Counted from the first letter of the stretch, positions 7,943 through 16,721 are shown. The stretch is DNA of 64,000 nucleotides from Bacteroidales bacterium (GCA_004557185.1 SFEP01000009.1:1-64000), one strand, 5' to 3'. Program-made: numbers and translations. Notes: generated by a model from the sequence alone, not told the origin.

Positions 7943-9130
7943 ATGAAAATCTTAGTAATCAACTGCGGCAGCTCGTCCATCAAATACAAACTTTACGAAA
8001 TGGACGACCAGAGCGTACTGGCCGCAGGCGGCATCGAGAAAATCGGCCTTGAAGGCTCGTTTCTGAAAACCAAAATCAACGGCGAAACCAAAATCATCAA
8101 TTCGCCCTGCCCCACCCACACCGAGGGCATACGCCTCATGTTCGACACCCTGCTCCACCCCGAGTACGGTGCCATCAAGAGCCTCGACGAAATCAGCGCA
8201 GCGGGCCACCGCATTGTGGCCGGCGGCCGCTTCACCCGCAGCCAGGTAGTCACCGACGCCATGCTCGAAGAGTGGAAGCAATACATGGAGCTCGCCCCGC
8301 TCCACTCCGAGGCACACCTCAAGGGCTACGTCGCCGTCAAGCAGATGCTGCCCCAGCTGCCCCAGGTCTTCGTCTTCGACACCGCCTTCCACCAGACCAT
8401 GCCGGCCCATGCCTACATGTACGCCGTGCCCTATAAGTACTACGAGCAGCACAACGTGCGCCGCTGGGGAGCACACGGCACCAGCCACCGCTTCGTCACG
8501 GCCCGCGTGTGCCAGGTGCTCGGCGTGAAGCCCGAGGACGTGCGCATCGTCACCTGCCACATTGGCAACGGCGCCTCCGTTTCGGCAGTGAAATACGGCC
8601 AGTGCGTCGACACCTCCATGGGCCTCACCCCCCTCGAAGGCCTCATGATGGGTACCCGTTCGGGCGACATCGACCCCTCAGCCGTGCTCGCTATCATGAA
8701 GAAGGAGAACCTCACCCCCGACCAAATGAGCGACCTCCTCAACAAGCAGAGCGGCGTGCTCGGCATCTCGGGCATCTCAAGCGACATCCGCGAGGTGGAG
8801 AACGCCATCAAGGCCGGCAACGAGCGCGCACAACTCGCCATGCAGATGTACGACTACCGCATCAAGAAGTACATCGGCGCCTACGCAGCAGCCATGGGCG
8901 GCATCGACATCCTCGTCTTCACCGCAGGTGTGGGCGAGCACCAGTGGGACGTGCGCCAAGCCTCCACTGAGGGCCTCGAGTTCATGGGCATCAGCATCGA
9001 CCAGGAAAAGAACAAGGCCAACTTCGGCGAGGAAGAAATCATCTCCACGCCCGACAGCCGCGTCAAGGTCGTAGTCGTACCCACCGACGAGGAACTCCTC
9101 ATCGCCTCCGACACGCTGGCGCTCATCTAA
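7943..9130 (+). CDS. ackA: Acetate kinase
   Basis: A 395-residue ASKHA-fold kinase. The N terminus MKILVINCGSSSIKYKLYEM is the acetate kinase signature, and the catalytic and phosphate-binding blocks HRIVAGG, FDTAFHQTMP, RRWGAHGTSHRF, CHIGNGAS and GLTPLEGLMMGTRSGDIDP all follow. It makes acetate and ATP from acetyl phosphate and ADP. Second gene of the pta-ackA operon. A strong hairpin 22 bases after the stop (9152-9190) ends the transcript. Confidence 0.96.
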   Translation: MKILVINCGSSSIKYKLYEMDDQSVLAAGGIEKIGLEGSFLKTKINGETKIINSPCPTHTEGIRLMFDTLLHPEYGAIKSLDEISAAGHRIVAGGRFTRSQVVTDAMLEEWKQYMELAPLHSEAHLKGYVAVKQMLPQLPQVFVFDTAFHQTMPAHAYMYAVPYKYYEQHNVRRWGAHGTSHRFVTARVCQVLGVKPEDVRIVTCHIGNGASVSAVKYGQCVDTSMGLTPLEGLMMGTRSGDIDPSAVLAIMKKENLTPDQMSDLLNKQSGVLGISGISSDIREVENAIKAGNERAQLAMQMYDYRIKKYIGAYAAAMGGIDILVFTAGVGEHQWDVRQASTEGLEFMGISIDQEKNKANFGEEEIISTPDSRVKVVVVPTDEELLIASDTLALI

Positions 9131-9151
9131 CGCCACCAGTCCAAAGCCTCA

Positions 9152-9190
9152 CAGCGCGGGAATGCGTCAAACCAACGCATCCCCGCGCTG
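9152..9190 (+). terminator. Terminator after ackA
   Basis: CAGCGCGGGAATGCGT (9152-9167) pairs with ACGCATCCCCGCGCTG (9175-9190) with one internal mismatch and a 7-base loop. A short CTTGTTA follows. The position just after ackA supports a factor-independent terminator. Confidence 0.75.
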
Positions 9191-9332
9191 CTTGTTAATC
9201 GGAAGCATGAAAGACAACGCAGAATTGACAAATTCCATTCTACATCCTCATTATCTTGAACTAAATAAGAAAAGACGTACTAAAAATAATACTATTCTAC
9301 AGCGAATCGCGTGCATATCATATTACTTTTCG

Positions 9333-9340
9333 TACTTTTG
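9333..9340 (+). promoter_or_regulatory. -7 element upstream of the HicAB pair
   Basis: TACTTTTG lies 20 bases before the hicA start in an AT-rich stretch. A clear -33 TTTG at the right distance is not seen. The short leader fits a toxin-antitoxin promoter that would be repressed by HicB. Confidence 0.5.
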
Positions 9341-9360
9341 CATTTAGAAAAGAAGATATC

Positions 9361-9555
9361 ATGAAGTATAATGAACTTGAGCGAAAACTTCGGGCTGCAG
9401 GATGCTTTGAATACAATGGTAATAAGAAACGACGACACCCTCTTTGGCATAGCCCCATCACAGGCAAAGACTTTACAACAAGCCACCATGGGAGTGAAGA
9501 AGTCAAGGCGGGAACATTAAGAAGCATTCTAAGAGATGCAGGTATAAAGATTTGA
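9361..9555 (+). CDS. hicA: HicA-like mRNA interferase toxin
   Basis: A 64-residue protein with the HicA layout: MKYNELERKLRAAGCF, a central basic stretch with histidines (NKKRRHPLWHSP), TGKDFTTSHHGSEEV, and the closing AGTLRSILRDAGI, which is the most conserved HicA part. HicA toxins have a double-stranded-RNA-binding-like fold and cut mRNA with a catalytic histidine; H36 or H40 are candidates here. The antitoxin gene follows 21 bases later. The region is less GC-rich than its neighbours, consistent with horizontal gain. Confidence 0.8.
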   Translation: MKYNELERKLRAAGCFEYNGNKKRRHPLWHSPITGKDFTTSHHGSEEVKAGTLRSILRDAGIKI

Positions 9556-9576
9556 CAACATTCAAAAAAGACGATT

Positions 9577-9978
9577 ATGAAAACAAAAGTAATTATCGAA
9601 GGTAACAATACCGATGGCTTCACTGCCTACATCGCAGACGAAGGCACACCTTACGGCCTCATCGGTGAAGGCAATACCGTAGAAGAAACAAAGTCAGACT
9701 TCCTTACTGCATATCAGGAAATGCGTGAACTCTACCTTGAAGAAGGACGTGCATTCCAAGAGTTAGATTTTGAATTTCTATATGATCTCCCCTCTTTCCT
9801 GCATTCTTGGGCATACGCTCTGACCTTGGCTGGCTTGAGCCGAATTACGGGCATCAACCAAGGACAACTGTCGCACTACATCAATGGAACTTCACGGCCG
9901 GCCCGACGAACAGTAGAAAAGATCCAGAACGGCATCAGCCGTTTTGCCAGTGAATTGTCAGATGTAAAATTTGCCTAA
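9577..9978 (+). CDS. hicB: HicB-like antitoxin with C-terminal DNA-binding domain
   Basis: A 133-residue protein. The N-terminal half (MKTKVIIEGNNTDGFTAYI, YGLIGEGNTVEETKSDFLTAYQEM) matches the partial RNase H fold of HicB antitoxins that binds HicA. The C-terminal part (residues about 80-130, LAGLSRITGINQGQLSHYINGTSRPARRTVEKI) is a helix-turn-helix likely to bind the operon promoter. It directly follows hicA and is closed by a strong terminator at 10030, so the pair forms a self-contained module. Confidence 0.8.
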   Translation: MKTKVIIEGNNTDGFTAYIADEGTPYGLIGEGNTVEETKSDFLTAYQEMRELYLEEGRAFQELDFEFLYDLPSFLHSWAYALTLAGLSRITGINQGQLSHYINGTSRPARRTVEKIQNGISRFASELSDVKFA

Positions 9979-10029
9979 TAAGTTTAGCACCACTGTTTAC
10001 AGAGCATTCCTCTGCACCCCTCTATTCCA

Positions 10030-10072
10030 CGAGCATCCCTTAACACCTTAATTTCGGGATGCTCGTTTTTTA
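10030..10072 (+). terminator. Terminator after hicB
   Basis: CGAGCATCCC (10030-10039) pairs perfectly with GGGATGCTCG (10056-10065), followed directly by a run of six T. This is a textbook factor-independent terminator, 51 bases after the hicB stop. Confidence 0.9.
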
Positions 10073-10118
10073 TTTGCCTACGTCTAAACCATGCAACCAT
10101 CATCGCACCCTCCCTTTA

Positions 10119-10140
10119 CACTCCTTTTATATATATATAC
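10119..10140 (+). repeat. CACTCCTT + TA-run intergenic motif, copy 2
   Basis: CACTCCTTTTATATATATAT lies in the 350-base gap between the hicB terminator and the promoter of the large secreted-protein gene. Same motif as at 4627 and elsewhere. Apart from this, the promoter at 10257 and an AT-rich leader, nothing else is recognised in 10073-10423. Confidence 0.55.
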
Positions 10141-10256
10141 GCACGGCCAACGGGGCGCAGCCGGCACTTTTCTCACACCATTCTTGCGGGAAAAGGGCTT
10201 TTTCGGGGGAAATGTAGGAAGAAAGGCGTTTCATGTGTAAATTAAATGTGAAATTG

Positions 10257-10289
10257 TTTGCAGCATTATGTTCTTTCTTTCTAATTTTG
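10257..10289 (+). promoter_or_regulatory. Bacteroidetes-type promoter for the 1160-residue secreted protein
   Basis: TTTG at 10257-10260, a 21-base spacer and TAATTTTG at 10282-10289 match the Bacteroidetes -33/-7 consensus. The gene start is 134 bases downstream, leaving an untranslated leader of about 125 bases. Confidence 0.7.
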
Positions 10290-10423
10290 CATCCTAAATA
10301 CTGCGTAAAGTCTTAACTCGCATGTTACTACGCGCCGCCGCGCCCCGCATGGAGCACGCCGCGCTGGCTTTTGTTTGCTGCAACTACACAATAAATACAT
10401 AACACTATCAAACAACTTACAAC

Positions 10424-13400
10424 ATGGGAAAAACACCATCCTTGAGGCTGGCGCTACTCGCCATTCTCTTTGCTCCGCTGCTCGCGTTGGTGGCGGAGGC
10501 TGCCGCCCTTACTGAATTGACAGAGGGGCAGGTATATCGTTTACAAAATCATGGATCTGCTGGCTGCTATCTTACAGGTACGAGCGGCGAACAGCCCAAA
10601 GGCGCTGCGGGCGTTGCCAAGACTGACGCCAGTTTCCTGCTTCAATGTTGGAAAGTGGTCACAACCACCAACAATGACGGACTTGTATCGTTTCAACTTC
10701 AAAATTTAGGAAACGAGAAATATCTAACAAACGAATTCAAGCACTTAGCATTTCCTGCAACGGGTATTTTCACTTTGTACCTCTCTTCGCAGGATGGCTA
10801 CAATACGATTTGTAACCAATCCTCATTAGGCTCGAATAACAACTACTTGCATATTAGCAATAACACAGCAAATGCAATTTCTTGGGCCCCGTCTGATGGT
10901 GGCTCGCAATGGACGTTCGAAGCCGTAGAGACTTATGAGCTATCTTTACTTTCTAAGATTGCCGAAGCCAAGAGTTATATAAATCTGCAGGTGCTTACGC
11001 CCACTGCCAACGGTTACCTCTTCTGTAATGATCCTCATTTGGCTAACAATAATGACAACTCTCCGCAGGCCAAAGGCTACAACCTGATTGACGGCATCAC
11101 TGCCACGTACTTCCACTCGAATTATAACAATAGTACCAAGAAGCCGCTGGCAGACCAGTGGATACGCGTCACCTATCCCACAGGCATCAGCACGTTTACT
11201 TTTAACTACACAAACCGAAACACGGATGGGACTGCCTACGCCCACATCAAGACTATGGTCGTGGAGGGCTCGGTGGATGATGTGACATACACCCCTATTA
11301 AAGAGTACACCGCTGCCGATGCTCTTCCGAGAAATGCGTCGGGTACTTACTCGTCGGGAACACTGGGTAGTGCCGATAAGGTGTACAAGTACTTACGCTT
11401 CCGCGTTACCTCTACCTACCAATCAAATGCGAATTACTATTATATCGCTGAATTGTCAGTAACACGTTCCAACCTCAGCAGCGCTGAGAGCGATGCCATT
11501 GCTACCCTTCGGTCTGCCATCACCACAGCCGAAGAGGCATTGTCAAGAGCCACCACAGCTGAGGCTTATACGGAAGCCACCAGCGCCTTGGACGAGGCCA
11601 TCAACACATATAACGGCGCCATGGAGAGTGTGTATGCTGCACAAGCGGCTAAGGATAAGGAGTTGCTGAAAGAGAAGATAGACCAGCTGAACAACGAATA
11701 CGTCGGCAATAATGGTTTCTTAGAATCTGTAAGTGGCAGCACCTATAATTGGCAAAGCAAGTACGAAGCTGACAAGAGTTCACTTACGGAACTTGTTGAC
11801 AGAATGCGCAATGAACTCAGTGCTGCCAACGCTGCCTATAAGGGTACAAACTTGGCTGCATACTGGACGCACATCACCCAATGCGAGGCTTTGACGCTTG
11901 AAGCGCAAGAGAAAAAGTTCTACAACTACAGCTTACCCGTGAAAATGTCGACCGCAGAGGCTACTTATTATTATAGTATCCACGAGAAGGGTACAGAGGA
12001 CAAAGTATGGCAATACAATACCAGCACGGAAGATGCATCTTGGACAGACGGCTACTGCGCCAACAAGGTAAAATTGCTGACTATCTCAGCACCAAAAGAA
12101 GAAAAGGATAACGGTGTAGAAATCGGTAATCCTCGCCATGCTTTCTACTTCAAGCGCGGTGCTAAGATACCCGAAGTCTACATTTATAATGCCTACGACG
12201 GTTATCGTCTCTGCGCCATCAGTACCGACTTTGCAGAAGGTGCAGGTAAAGCCAAATTCCTAAAAGAAAGCACCAAGAACGAGGTCAACAGCGACTTTGA
12301 CAATGCTTCATGCCGCTCTTGGGAGATTATCGCAAATGGCGACTACTACAACCTCCGCGGCATTGGAACCGACGAAAACAACACCTCCATGCTCTACGCG
12401 GCTCACGTCGCAAGTTACACCAACAATTTGGGTTTCAGCACCGATGCCAGCGCAGACATTGCCAAGTTCTCGTTCGAATTCAACAAGTACCCCAACAAGA
12501 CCTGCGCTTATTATAGGTATCGTGATTACTTCCTTCACCAATTAAGATGGGACATGAGTAAAAAGGATGAGTTAGGCTATCCAACTTCCAGCACCTATCT
12601 CAAAGACAGTGAGGGCAATAATGAATCTCATTCCGTAACGTATAACTACATTGAAAATTATTGGGTTGCATACAGCAGATTAAATGGTTCAATTGTTGAA
12701 AGCGACAATGACGTAAACACTGGATTAGATAAACTCAAGAAGTACAACGAAGCCCTCACCATGTTCGTCCCCACCGCCCCCACCTACTACACCTTCAACA
12801 GCGGCTTGTCGGCGCTGACGGCTTACAGTCTGGCTATCGACCCCGCTACGTGCCAGTTGTCGGCCAAGGCTGGGATGGTGCAGACGGTGAACGACAAGAC
12901 GACGGAGCACACGCAGGCCTTGTGGCTGATTACACCCGTGGCCGACAAGGACAATACGTTTACCATGCAGAATGTGCACACGGGCCTTTACGTGCAGTCG
13001 TTTGCTGGCGGTACGCTGAGCATGGGCAAAAACGCCGCTAACATTGTGCTCGCCAGCCGCGACCTTACTACGGGTCAGTTTGCCTTTACCGCCACCGACG
13101 CTTCCACCTACGTGCTCACAGCCGCCGAGGCCGACGGCACGGTAGGTGTGGAGACTGAGGCTGTCTCGCCGGCCGCCAATGCTGCCGACTGCTGGACCGC
13201 CACTGCCGTTACCGACCTTACCACCGTGCAGCACCCCGTGAGCATCACCTCATATGGCAAGGCCGGCTTCTACTCCAGCCATGAGGTCACGCTGCCCAAA
13301 GAGGTACAGGCTTGGTATATGAAAGGCACTACTCAGGTAGATGACGACCGCGTGACACGCATCTACATGACACAGGTAACGCCCGAAGACGACGGCACCA

Positions 13401-13906
13401 CCATCCTGCCCAAGGAAACAGCCGTGCTCCTCGTTACACCCACTGCTCCCGACGCTACCACCACCTACTACCTGACGTATAACACAACCGCTAAGGACGC
13501 CATTACGGGCAACAAGCTCAGCGGCGTAGCCTACAGCCAGCCCGTACAGGGCGGCGCCGGCACAACCTGCTACAAGTTTGGCGTGGTCGACGGCCTTGCA
13601 GCCCTCTACCCCATGTATCAGGAATACGACAAAGATGGCGAGCTTACCTATCCCGGCACCGACGAAGGCGGCTACATCAAGGCGAGCGCCAACAAGATTT
13701 ACCTGAAAATCGAAGGTCAGCAGAAAGCCTCGCGTCTCGAGTTCCGCTTCACCGACCCCACTACGGGCATAGAGCAAATCATCACCGACGCCAACGCCAC
13801 CACGCCCGCCGACACCTACTACGACCTGCAAGGCCGCCGCATACAGGGCCGTCCCGCAGGAGGCATCTACATTGTGAACGGCGTGAAGCGTATCATCCGT
13901 CGCTGA
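10424..13906 (+). CDS. Large secreted multidomain protein with F5/8-type carbohydrate-binding-like domain
   Basis: A 1160-residue protein of unknown function. The N terminus is a signal peptide (RLALLAILFAPLLALVAEA, cleavage near residue 27). Residues about 30-170 look like a lectin-like beta domain. About 195-350 resembles an F5/8 type C (discoidin) domain (LIDGITATYFHS, WIRVTYPTGISTFTF, YKYLRFRVTST, YYYIAELSVTRS). Residues about 355-470 are helical with FIVAR-like repeats. The protein ends YYDLQGRRI...GGIYIVNGVKRIIRR, a short C-terminal motif common on exported Bacteroidales proteins and also found on the protease at 33474. A cell-surface or secreted binding role, perhaps to host or dietary glycans, is inference. 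Base composition changes inside the gene near 12750, the later part being GC-richer. Confidence 0.7.
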   Translation: MGKTPSLRLALLAILFAPLLALVAEAAALTELTEGQVYRLQNHGSAGCYLTGTSGEQPKGAAGVAKTDASFLLQCWKVVTTTNNDGLVSFQLQNLGNEKYLTNEFKHLAFPATGIFTLYLSSQDGYNTICNQSSLGSNNNYLHISNNTANAISWAPSDGGSQWTFEAVETYELSLLSKIAEAKSYINLQVLTPTANGYLFCNDPHLANNNDNSPQAKGYNLIDGITATYFHSNYNNSTKKPLADQWIRVTYPTGISTFTFNYTNRNTDGTAYAHIKTMVVEGSVDDVTYTPIKEYTAADALPRNASGTYSSGTLGSADKVYKYLRFRVTSTYQSNANYYYIAELSVTRSNLSSAESDAIATLRSAITTAEEALSRATTAEAYTEATSALDEAINTYNGAMESVYAAQAAKDKELLKEKIDQLNNEYVGNNGFLESVSGSTYNWQSKYEADKSSLTELVDRMRNELSAANAAYKGTNLAAYWTHITQCEALTLEAQEKKFYNYSLPVKMSTAEATYYYSIHEKGTEDKVWQYNTSTEDASWTDGYCANKVKLLTISAPKEEKDNGVEIGNPRHAFYFKRGAKIPEVYIYNAYDGYRLCAISTDFAEGAGKAKFLKESTKNEVNSDFDNASCRSWEIIANGDYYNLRGIGTDENNTSMLYAAHVASYTNNLGFSTDASADIAKFSFEFNKYPNKTCAYYRYRDYFLHQLRWDMSKKDELGYPTSSTYLKDSEGNNESHSVTYNYIENYWVAYSRLNGSIVESDNDVNTGLDKLKKYNEALTMFVPTAPTYYTFNSGLSALTAYSLAIDPATCQLSAKAGMVQTVNDKTTEHTQALWLITPVADKDNTFTMQNVHTGLYVQSFAGGTLSMGKNAANIVLASRDLTTGQFAFTATDASTYVLTAAEADGTVGVETEAVSPAANAADCWTATAVTDLTTVQHPVSITSYGKAGFYSSHEVTLPKEVQAWYMKGTTQVDDDRVTRIYMTQVTPEDDGTTILPKETAVLLVTPTAPDATTTYYLTYNTTAKDAITGNKLSGVAYSQPVQGGAGTTCYKFGVVDGLAALYPMYQEYDKDGELTYPGTDEGGYIKASANKIYLKIEGQQKASRLEFRFTDPTTGIEQIITDANATTPADTYYDLQGRRIQGRPAGGIYIVNGVKRIIRR

Positions 13907-13954
13907 CATCTACACACACATCCATACGTATATAGCCTAATTACAAGCCACACC

Positions 13955-14161
13955 ATGACTAAGAAAACGTACATACAGCCCAGCATCAAGCTCCACGGCT
14001 TCTCGCCCACCCGCGCCCTGCTCGAGGTGGTATCACTCAGCAAAGTACCGGTCAGCGACCAGAAGCAAACCGAAGATAAAACAGGCGGCGGCGCGTTCCA
14101 GGAACTCAGCAACCGCGGCTGGCACAGCAGCAGCAAGATTTGGGGCGACGACGACGAGTAA
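13955..14161 (+). CDS. Small peptide of the Bacteroidales MKKTYxxPS type
   Basis: A 68-residue peptide beginning MTKKTYIQPSIKLHGF and ending in an acidic tail (WGDDDE). Short proteins opening with MKK-T/M-Y-xxPS and closing in acidic residues are widespread and uncharacterised in Prevotella and Bacteroides. It has no signal peptide and no cysteine. It starts 48 bases after the large secreted protein gene and is followed by a perfect terminator hairpin at 14191, so it is probably the second gene of that transcript. Function unknown; a peptide precursor or a small regulator are both only guesses. Confidence 0.6.
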   Translation: MTKKTYIQPSIKLHGFSPTRALLEVVSLSKVPVSDQKQTEDKTGGGAFQELSNRGWHSSSKIWGDDDE

Positions 14162-14190
14162 AAGCCGTTGAGCCCTGCACCACACTTCAC

Positions 14191-14220
14191 GACGCCCCGA
14201 CCATACACGGTCGGGGCGTC
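14191..14220 (+). terminator. Perfect 12-base terminator hairpin
   Basis: GACGCCCCGACC (14191-14202) pairs without mismatch with GGTCGGGGCGTC (14209-14220) around a 6-base loop. The following bases are G/T rich (GTTTGCGTTT). It closes the secreted protein / small peptide transcript. Confidence 0.85.
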
Positions 14221-14772
14221 GTTTGCGTTTCAGTGCCTTCGGCGTGGTTCGCCGCCGTGAGCGCACCTGTGGGCGGCATGGGAGCGCGGCATGGCGGGCG
14301 ACGGGCGCTGGGGCACGGCGGCACACGGCACGGCGGGGAGAAGGCAGGGGCCGGCAGGCACAATACCTGCGGCAAGGGGGCAGACGCAGGGAGGTTTGTG
14401 GGAAATGGGGAGAGGGTTGTCGGTAAAACTGCTTAATTTTGTCGGCAAATGGAGGGTGTGTCGTGAAACGCCCGGTGGCTGTCGGCCCCTTGAAGGCAGG
14501 CCGGGGCCTGTGCTGCGGCTGAAGGCAGGTGGCTTCTGCCCGTTCCTTTCGTGGGATGCGGGAATGCTATTCGCGCTCACAGTGAAAGCGGGAGCGCCGC
14601 GGGCTACGTGGCAGCGTGCACTTGGCTTTGGACCGAAAAGGAGCGAAAGAGAGGCCACACGTGCACCTGCAAGGAGGCGTCCCTTTGACGACGAGCATTG
14701 ACAGCCCCCACCTTCCACCACAGCAGGCTTGAAGGCTGCTTACACCCATCCCCTCTATGCCCATTCCTCACC
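14221..14772 (+). other. GC-rich gap without recognised gene
   Basis: About 550 bases between the terminator at 14191 and the membrane protein start at 14773. Several frames stay open, as expected at this GC content, but their translations (rich in Arg, Gly, Ala, Pro) resemble no family. No tRNA, promoter consensus or repeat was recognised. Confidence 0.5.
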
Positions 14773-16212
14773 ATGAAGCATCTTTTCTCCCCTACCCTCT
14801 CCTGCCTCACGCACTGGGCGCGCCGCTGGCTCACGGGGCGCGGTGCCACGTGGCGCGTGGCGCTGGTGCTCTGGCTCAGCCACGTGCCTTACCTTTGGCT
14901 CTACTATCCCGGTTGCTGGGGCTTTCCCGACACTGAGAGCAGCGTGAACCACTACTTTGGGTACGCCGACTTCACCACATGGCTGTGCGGAGGCACGGCG
15001 GCGCACCCGCTGTGCAACCACCACCCCATCGTCTATACCTACCTCTACGGCGGCCTCATGCGGCTGGGCGCCTGGGCTGGCAGTGTGGAGGTGGCGGTGG
15101 CGGCCTTCTTGGCAGTGCAGGCGGCGGTGCAGGCGGTGCTGCTGGCCGTGGGTGTGGTGTGGATGACGAGGCGCCTGCGCACCCGTGCCACGGTGGTGGC
15201 GGTGTATGCGCTGCTGCCCGTGTTTGGCATGTGGAGCACACTGCTGCTTAAGGACAGCGTGTTCGCGCTCTGCACCACGGCGCTCGTGTTGTGCCTGTGG
15301 CGCTGGGCGAGGCGCATGGAGGGCGCTGACACGCGACGGCCGTGGCGGCTGACGGTGCTGACGTGCGGGGTGCTGGCGGCGTTTATGCTCTCGAAGAACC
15401 AGTGCGTCTACTTGGTGTGCCTCACGGCCTTGGCGCTGCCCTTGCTCTACGGCCGCCGCGCGCTGCTGCCGGCCGGGTTGTGCGTGGTGTGGGTGGCAGT
15501 CTACGCCCTGTTTGTGGGTGCATTGCCGCGAATGGGGGTGGCCACTTCGGGGCCGCAGGAGATGCTGGGCACGGCCTTTCAGCAGACGGCGCGCTACGTG
15601 CGCTACTACCCCGACGAGGTGCGGCCCGAGGAGCGCGCGGCCATAGCGGCCGTGCTGCCCTACGACAGTCTGGCCGTGCTCTACGACGCCACGAACCAGG
15701 ACGCGGTGAAGTTTTGCTATCGCCGCAGTGCCACGGCCGCCGAGCGCAGGGCCTATCTGCGTGTGTGGGCCGCGATGGGGTTGCGCCGCCCCACCTGCTA
15801 CGCACAGAGCGTGTGGCTGGGCTGCCGCGGCTACTTTGTGCCCACGGGGCACTACACGTTGTTCTATCCCACACACACCTATGAGGCGGAGCACGCCGCG
15901 TTGTTTCCGCGCCGCGCGCTGTGGCCGTCGGCACCCTGCGGCATGGCGGCATGGGCAGGTGTGCCCGTGGTGGGCTGGGTGGTGGACATGGGTTTCCTCA
16001 TCCCCCTGTTCGTGGTGTGCTACGTGTGGGCCATGTGGCGGCGGCAGCGGGCGGTGGTGCTGAGTTTCGTGCCCTGCGCCCTGTCGGTGCTGGTGCTGGT
16101 GGTGTCGCCCGTCGACGGGAGTTTCCGCTACGTGATGCCCATTGTGTGGCACCTGCCACTGCTCTGCGGCGCGGTGTGCGAGGCGCGAAACAGGGCGCAA
16201 GGGAGGGCGTAA
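14773..16212 (+). CDS. Polytopic membrane protein, possibly DUF6020/GT-C-like
   Basis: A 479-residue inner-membrane protein with about ten hydrophobic segments. The first periplasmic loop holds an acidic motif and histidines (WGFPDTESSVNHYFGY, then CNHHPIVYTYLYGGLMRLG), a layout like DUF6020 membrane proteins and GT-C glycosyltransferases that use lipid-linked sugars. A large soluble segment at about residues 260-370 (QEMLGTAFQQTARYVRYYPDEV) lies near the C terminus. The ATG at 14773 is chosen because residues before it lack similarity. No operon partner is seen; the gene is isolated between a terminator and the repeat region at 16390. A role in envelope glycan synthesis is inference. Confidence 0.65.
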   Translation: MKHLFSPTLSCLTHWARRWLTGRGATWRVALVLWLSHVPYLWLYYPGCWGFPDTESSVNHYFGYADFTTWLCGGTAAHPLCNHHPIVYTYLYGGLMRLGAWAGSVEVAVAAFLAVQAAVQAVLLAVGVVWMTRRLRTRATVVAVYALLPVFGMWSTLLLKDSVFALCTTALVLCLWRWARRMEGADTRRPWRLTVLTCGVLAAFMLSKNQCVYLVCLTALALPLLYGRRALLPAGLCVVWVAVYALFVGALPRMGVATSGPQEMLGTAFQQTARYVRYYPDEVRPEERAAIAAVLPYDSLAVLYDATNQDAVKFCYRRSATAAERRAYLRVWAAMGLRRPTCYAQSVWLGCRGYFVPTGHYTLFYPTHTYEAEHAALFPRRALWPSAPCGMAAWAGVPVVGWVVDMGFLIPLFVVCYVWAMWRRQRAVVLSFVPCALSVLVLVVSPVDGSFRYVMPIVWHLPLLCGAVCEARNRAQGRA

Positions 16213-16389
16213 GCGGCCAGTGTACGGCGGCGGCAGGGTGGTTGATTTCCCTCCCTAAAAAGCGCTGACAAAAGCTCCCTTTTACAAACCGCTTACGGCA
16301 CGGGCTTATTTCCCCAATATCGGTGTCCGGTAAACTTGTTTGAGCGTCCCCCCAAAAATGCGGGTGTTCGGTCACGCACTGAAAGGGAT

Positions 16390-16564
16390 GCCGTGGGAGA
16401 AAGTGTCCCCGCCGTGGAAGAAAGTTCCCATGCCGTGGGAAGTTTCTTCCACGGCGGCCTGTTTTCACGGCCCGCCGCCCCGCCGAAAATAGATGCTACG
16501 TAAAAAAGTTTACGTACGACGTGATATTTTTTACGTACGACGTGATATTTTTTACGTAGCATCT
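16390..16564 (+). repeat. Composite intergenic repeat, copy A (two 21-base unit types plus palindrome)
   Basis: Three GC-rich units of 21-24 bases begin GCCGTGGRA (16390, 16411, 16432), the last folding back as GGAAG-TTT-CTTCC. After about 35 bases come perfect 15-base inverted arms, AGATGCTACGTAAAA (16491-16505) and TTTTACGTAGCATCT (16550-16564). Between the arms sit two copies of a second 21-base unit starting ACGTACGACGTGATA. The element lies between two convergent genes (14773 and nuoN). Related copies are at 36722-37020 (inverted) and 60471-60685. No reading frame explains it; in this frame it reads as an artificial RKKYHVV heptad. Confidence 0.85.
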
Positions 16565-16584
16565 CAGCAGACACCAATAACTCC

Positions 16585-16603
16585 ATATATATATATAAGG
16601 TGG
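16585..16603 (-). repeat. CACCTT + TA-run motif, copy 3
   Basis: A run of TA followed by AAGGTGG; on the minus strand it reads CCACCTTATATATATATA. It lies 21 bases beyond repeat copy A and about 70 bases before the nuo terminator. It is a variant of the CACTCCTT motif. Confidence 0.45.
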
Positions 16604-16674
16604 ATGCAAGCTCGGAGACGATGCACGCCGGGACACACCGGAAATAGCACGGAACATAGCGAAGCGCATCCACA

Positions 16675-16721
16675 CAAAAAAGCAAGGGCGCGACTCCTGA
16701 TGACGGAGCCGCGCCCTTGCT
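16675..16721 (-). terminator. Terminator of the nuo operon
   Basis: AGCAAGGGCGCG (16681-16692) pairs with CGCGCCCTTGCT (16710-16721), and the stem continues inward with CTCC/GGAG. Six A on the plus strand at 16675-16680 give a T run for minus-strand transcription. It lies 66 bases after the nuoN stop. Confidence 0.88.

Noticed and set aside
16491..16564. Possible CRISPR array
   Set aside because: The two 21-base units are directly adjacent with no unique spacers, and no cas gene is nearby.
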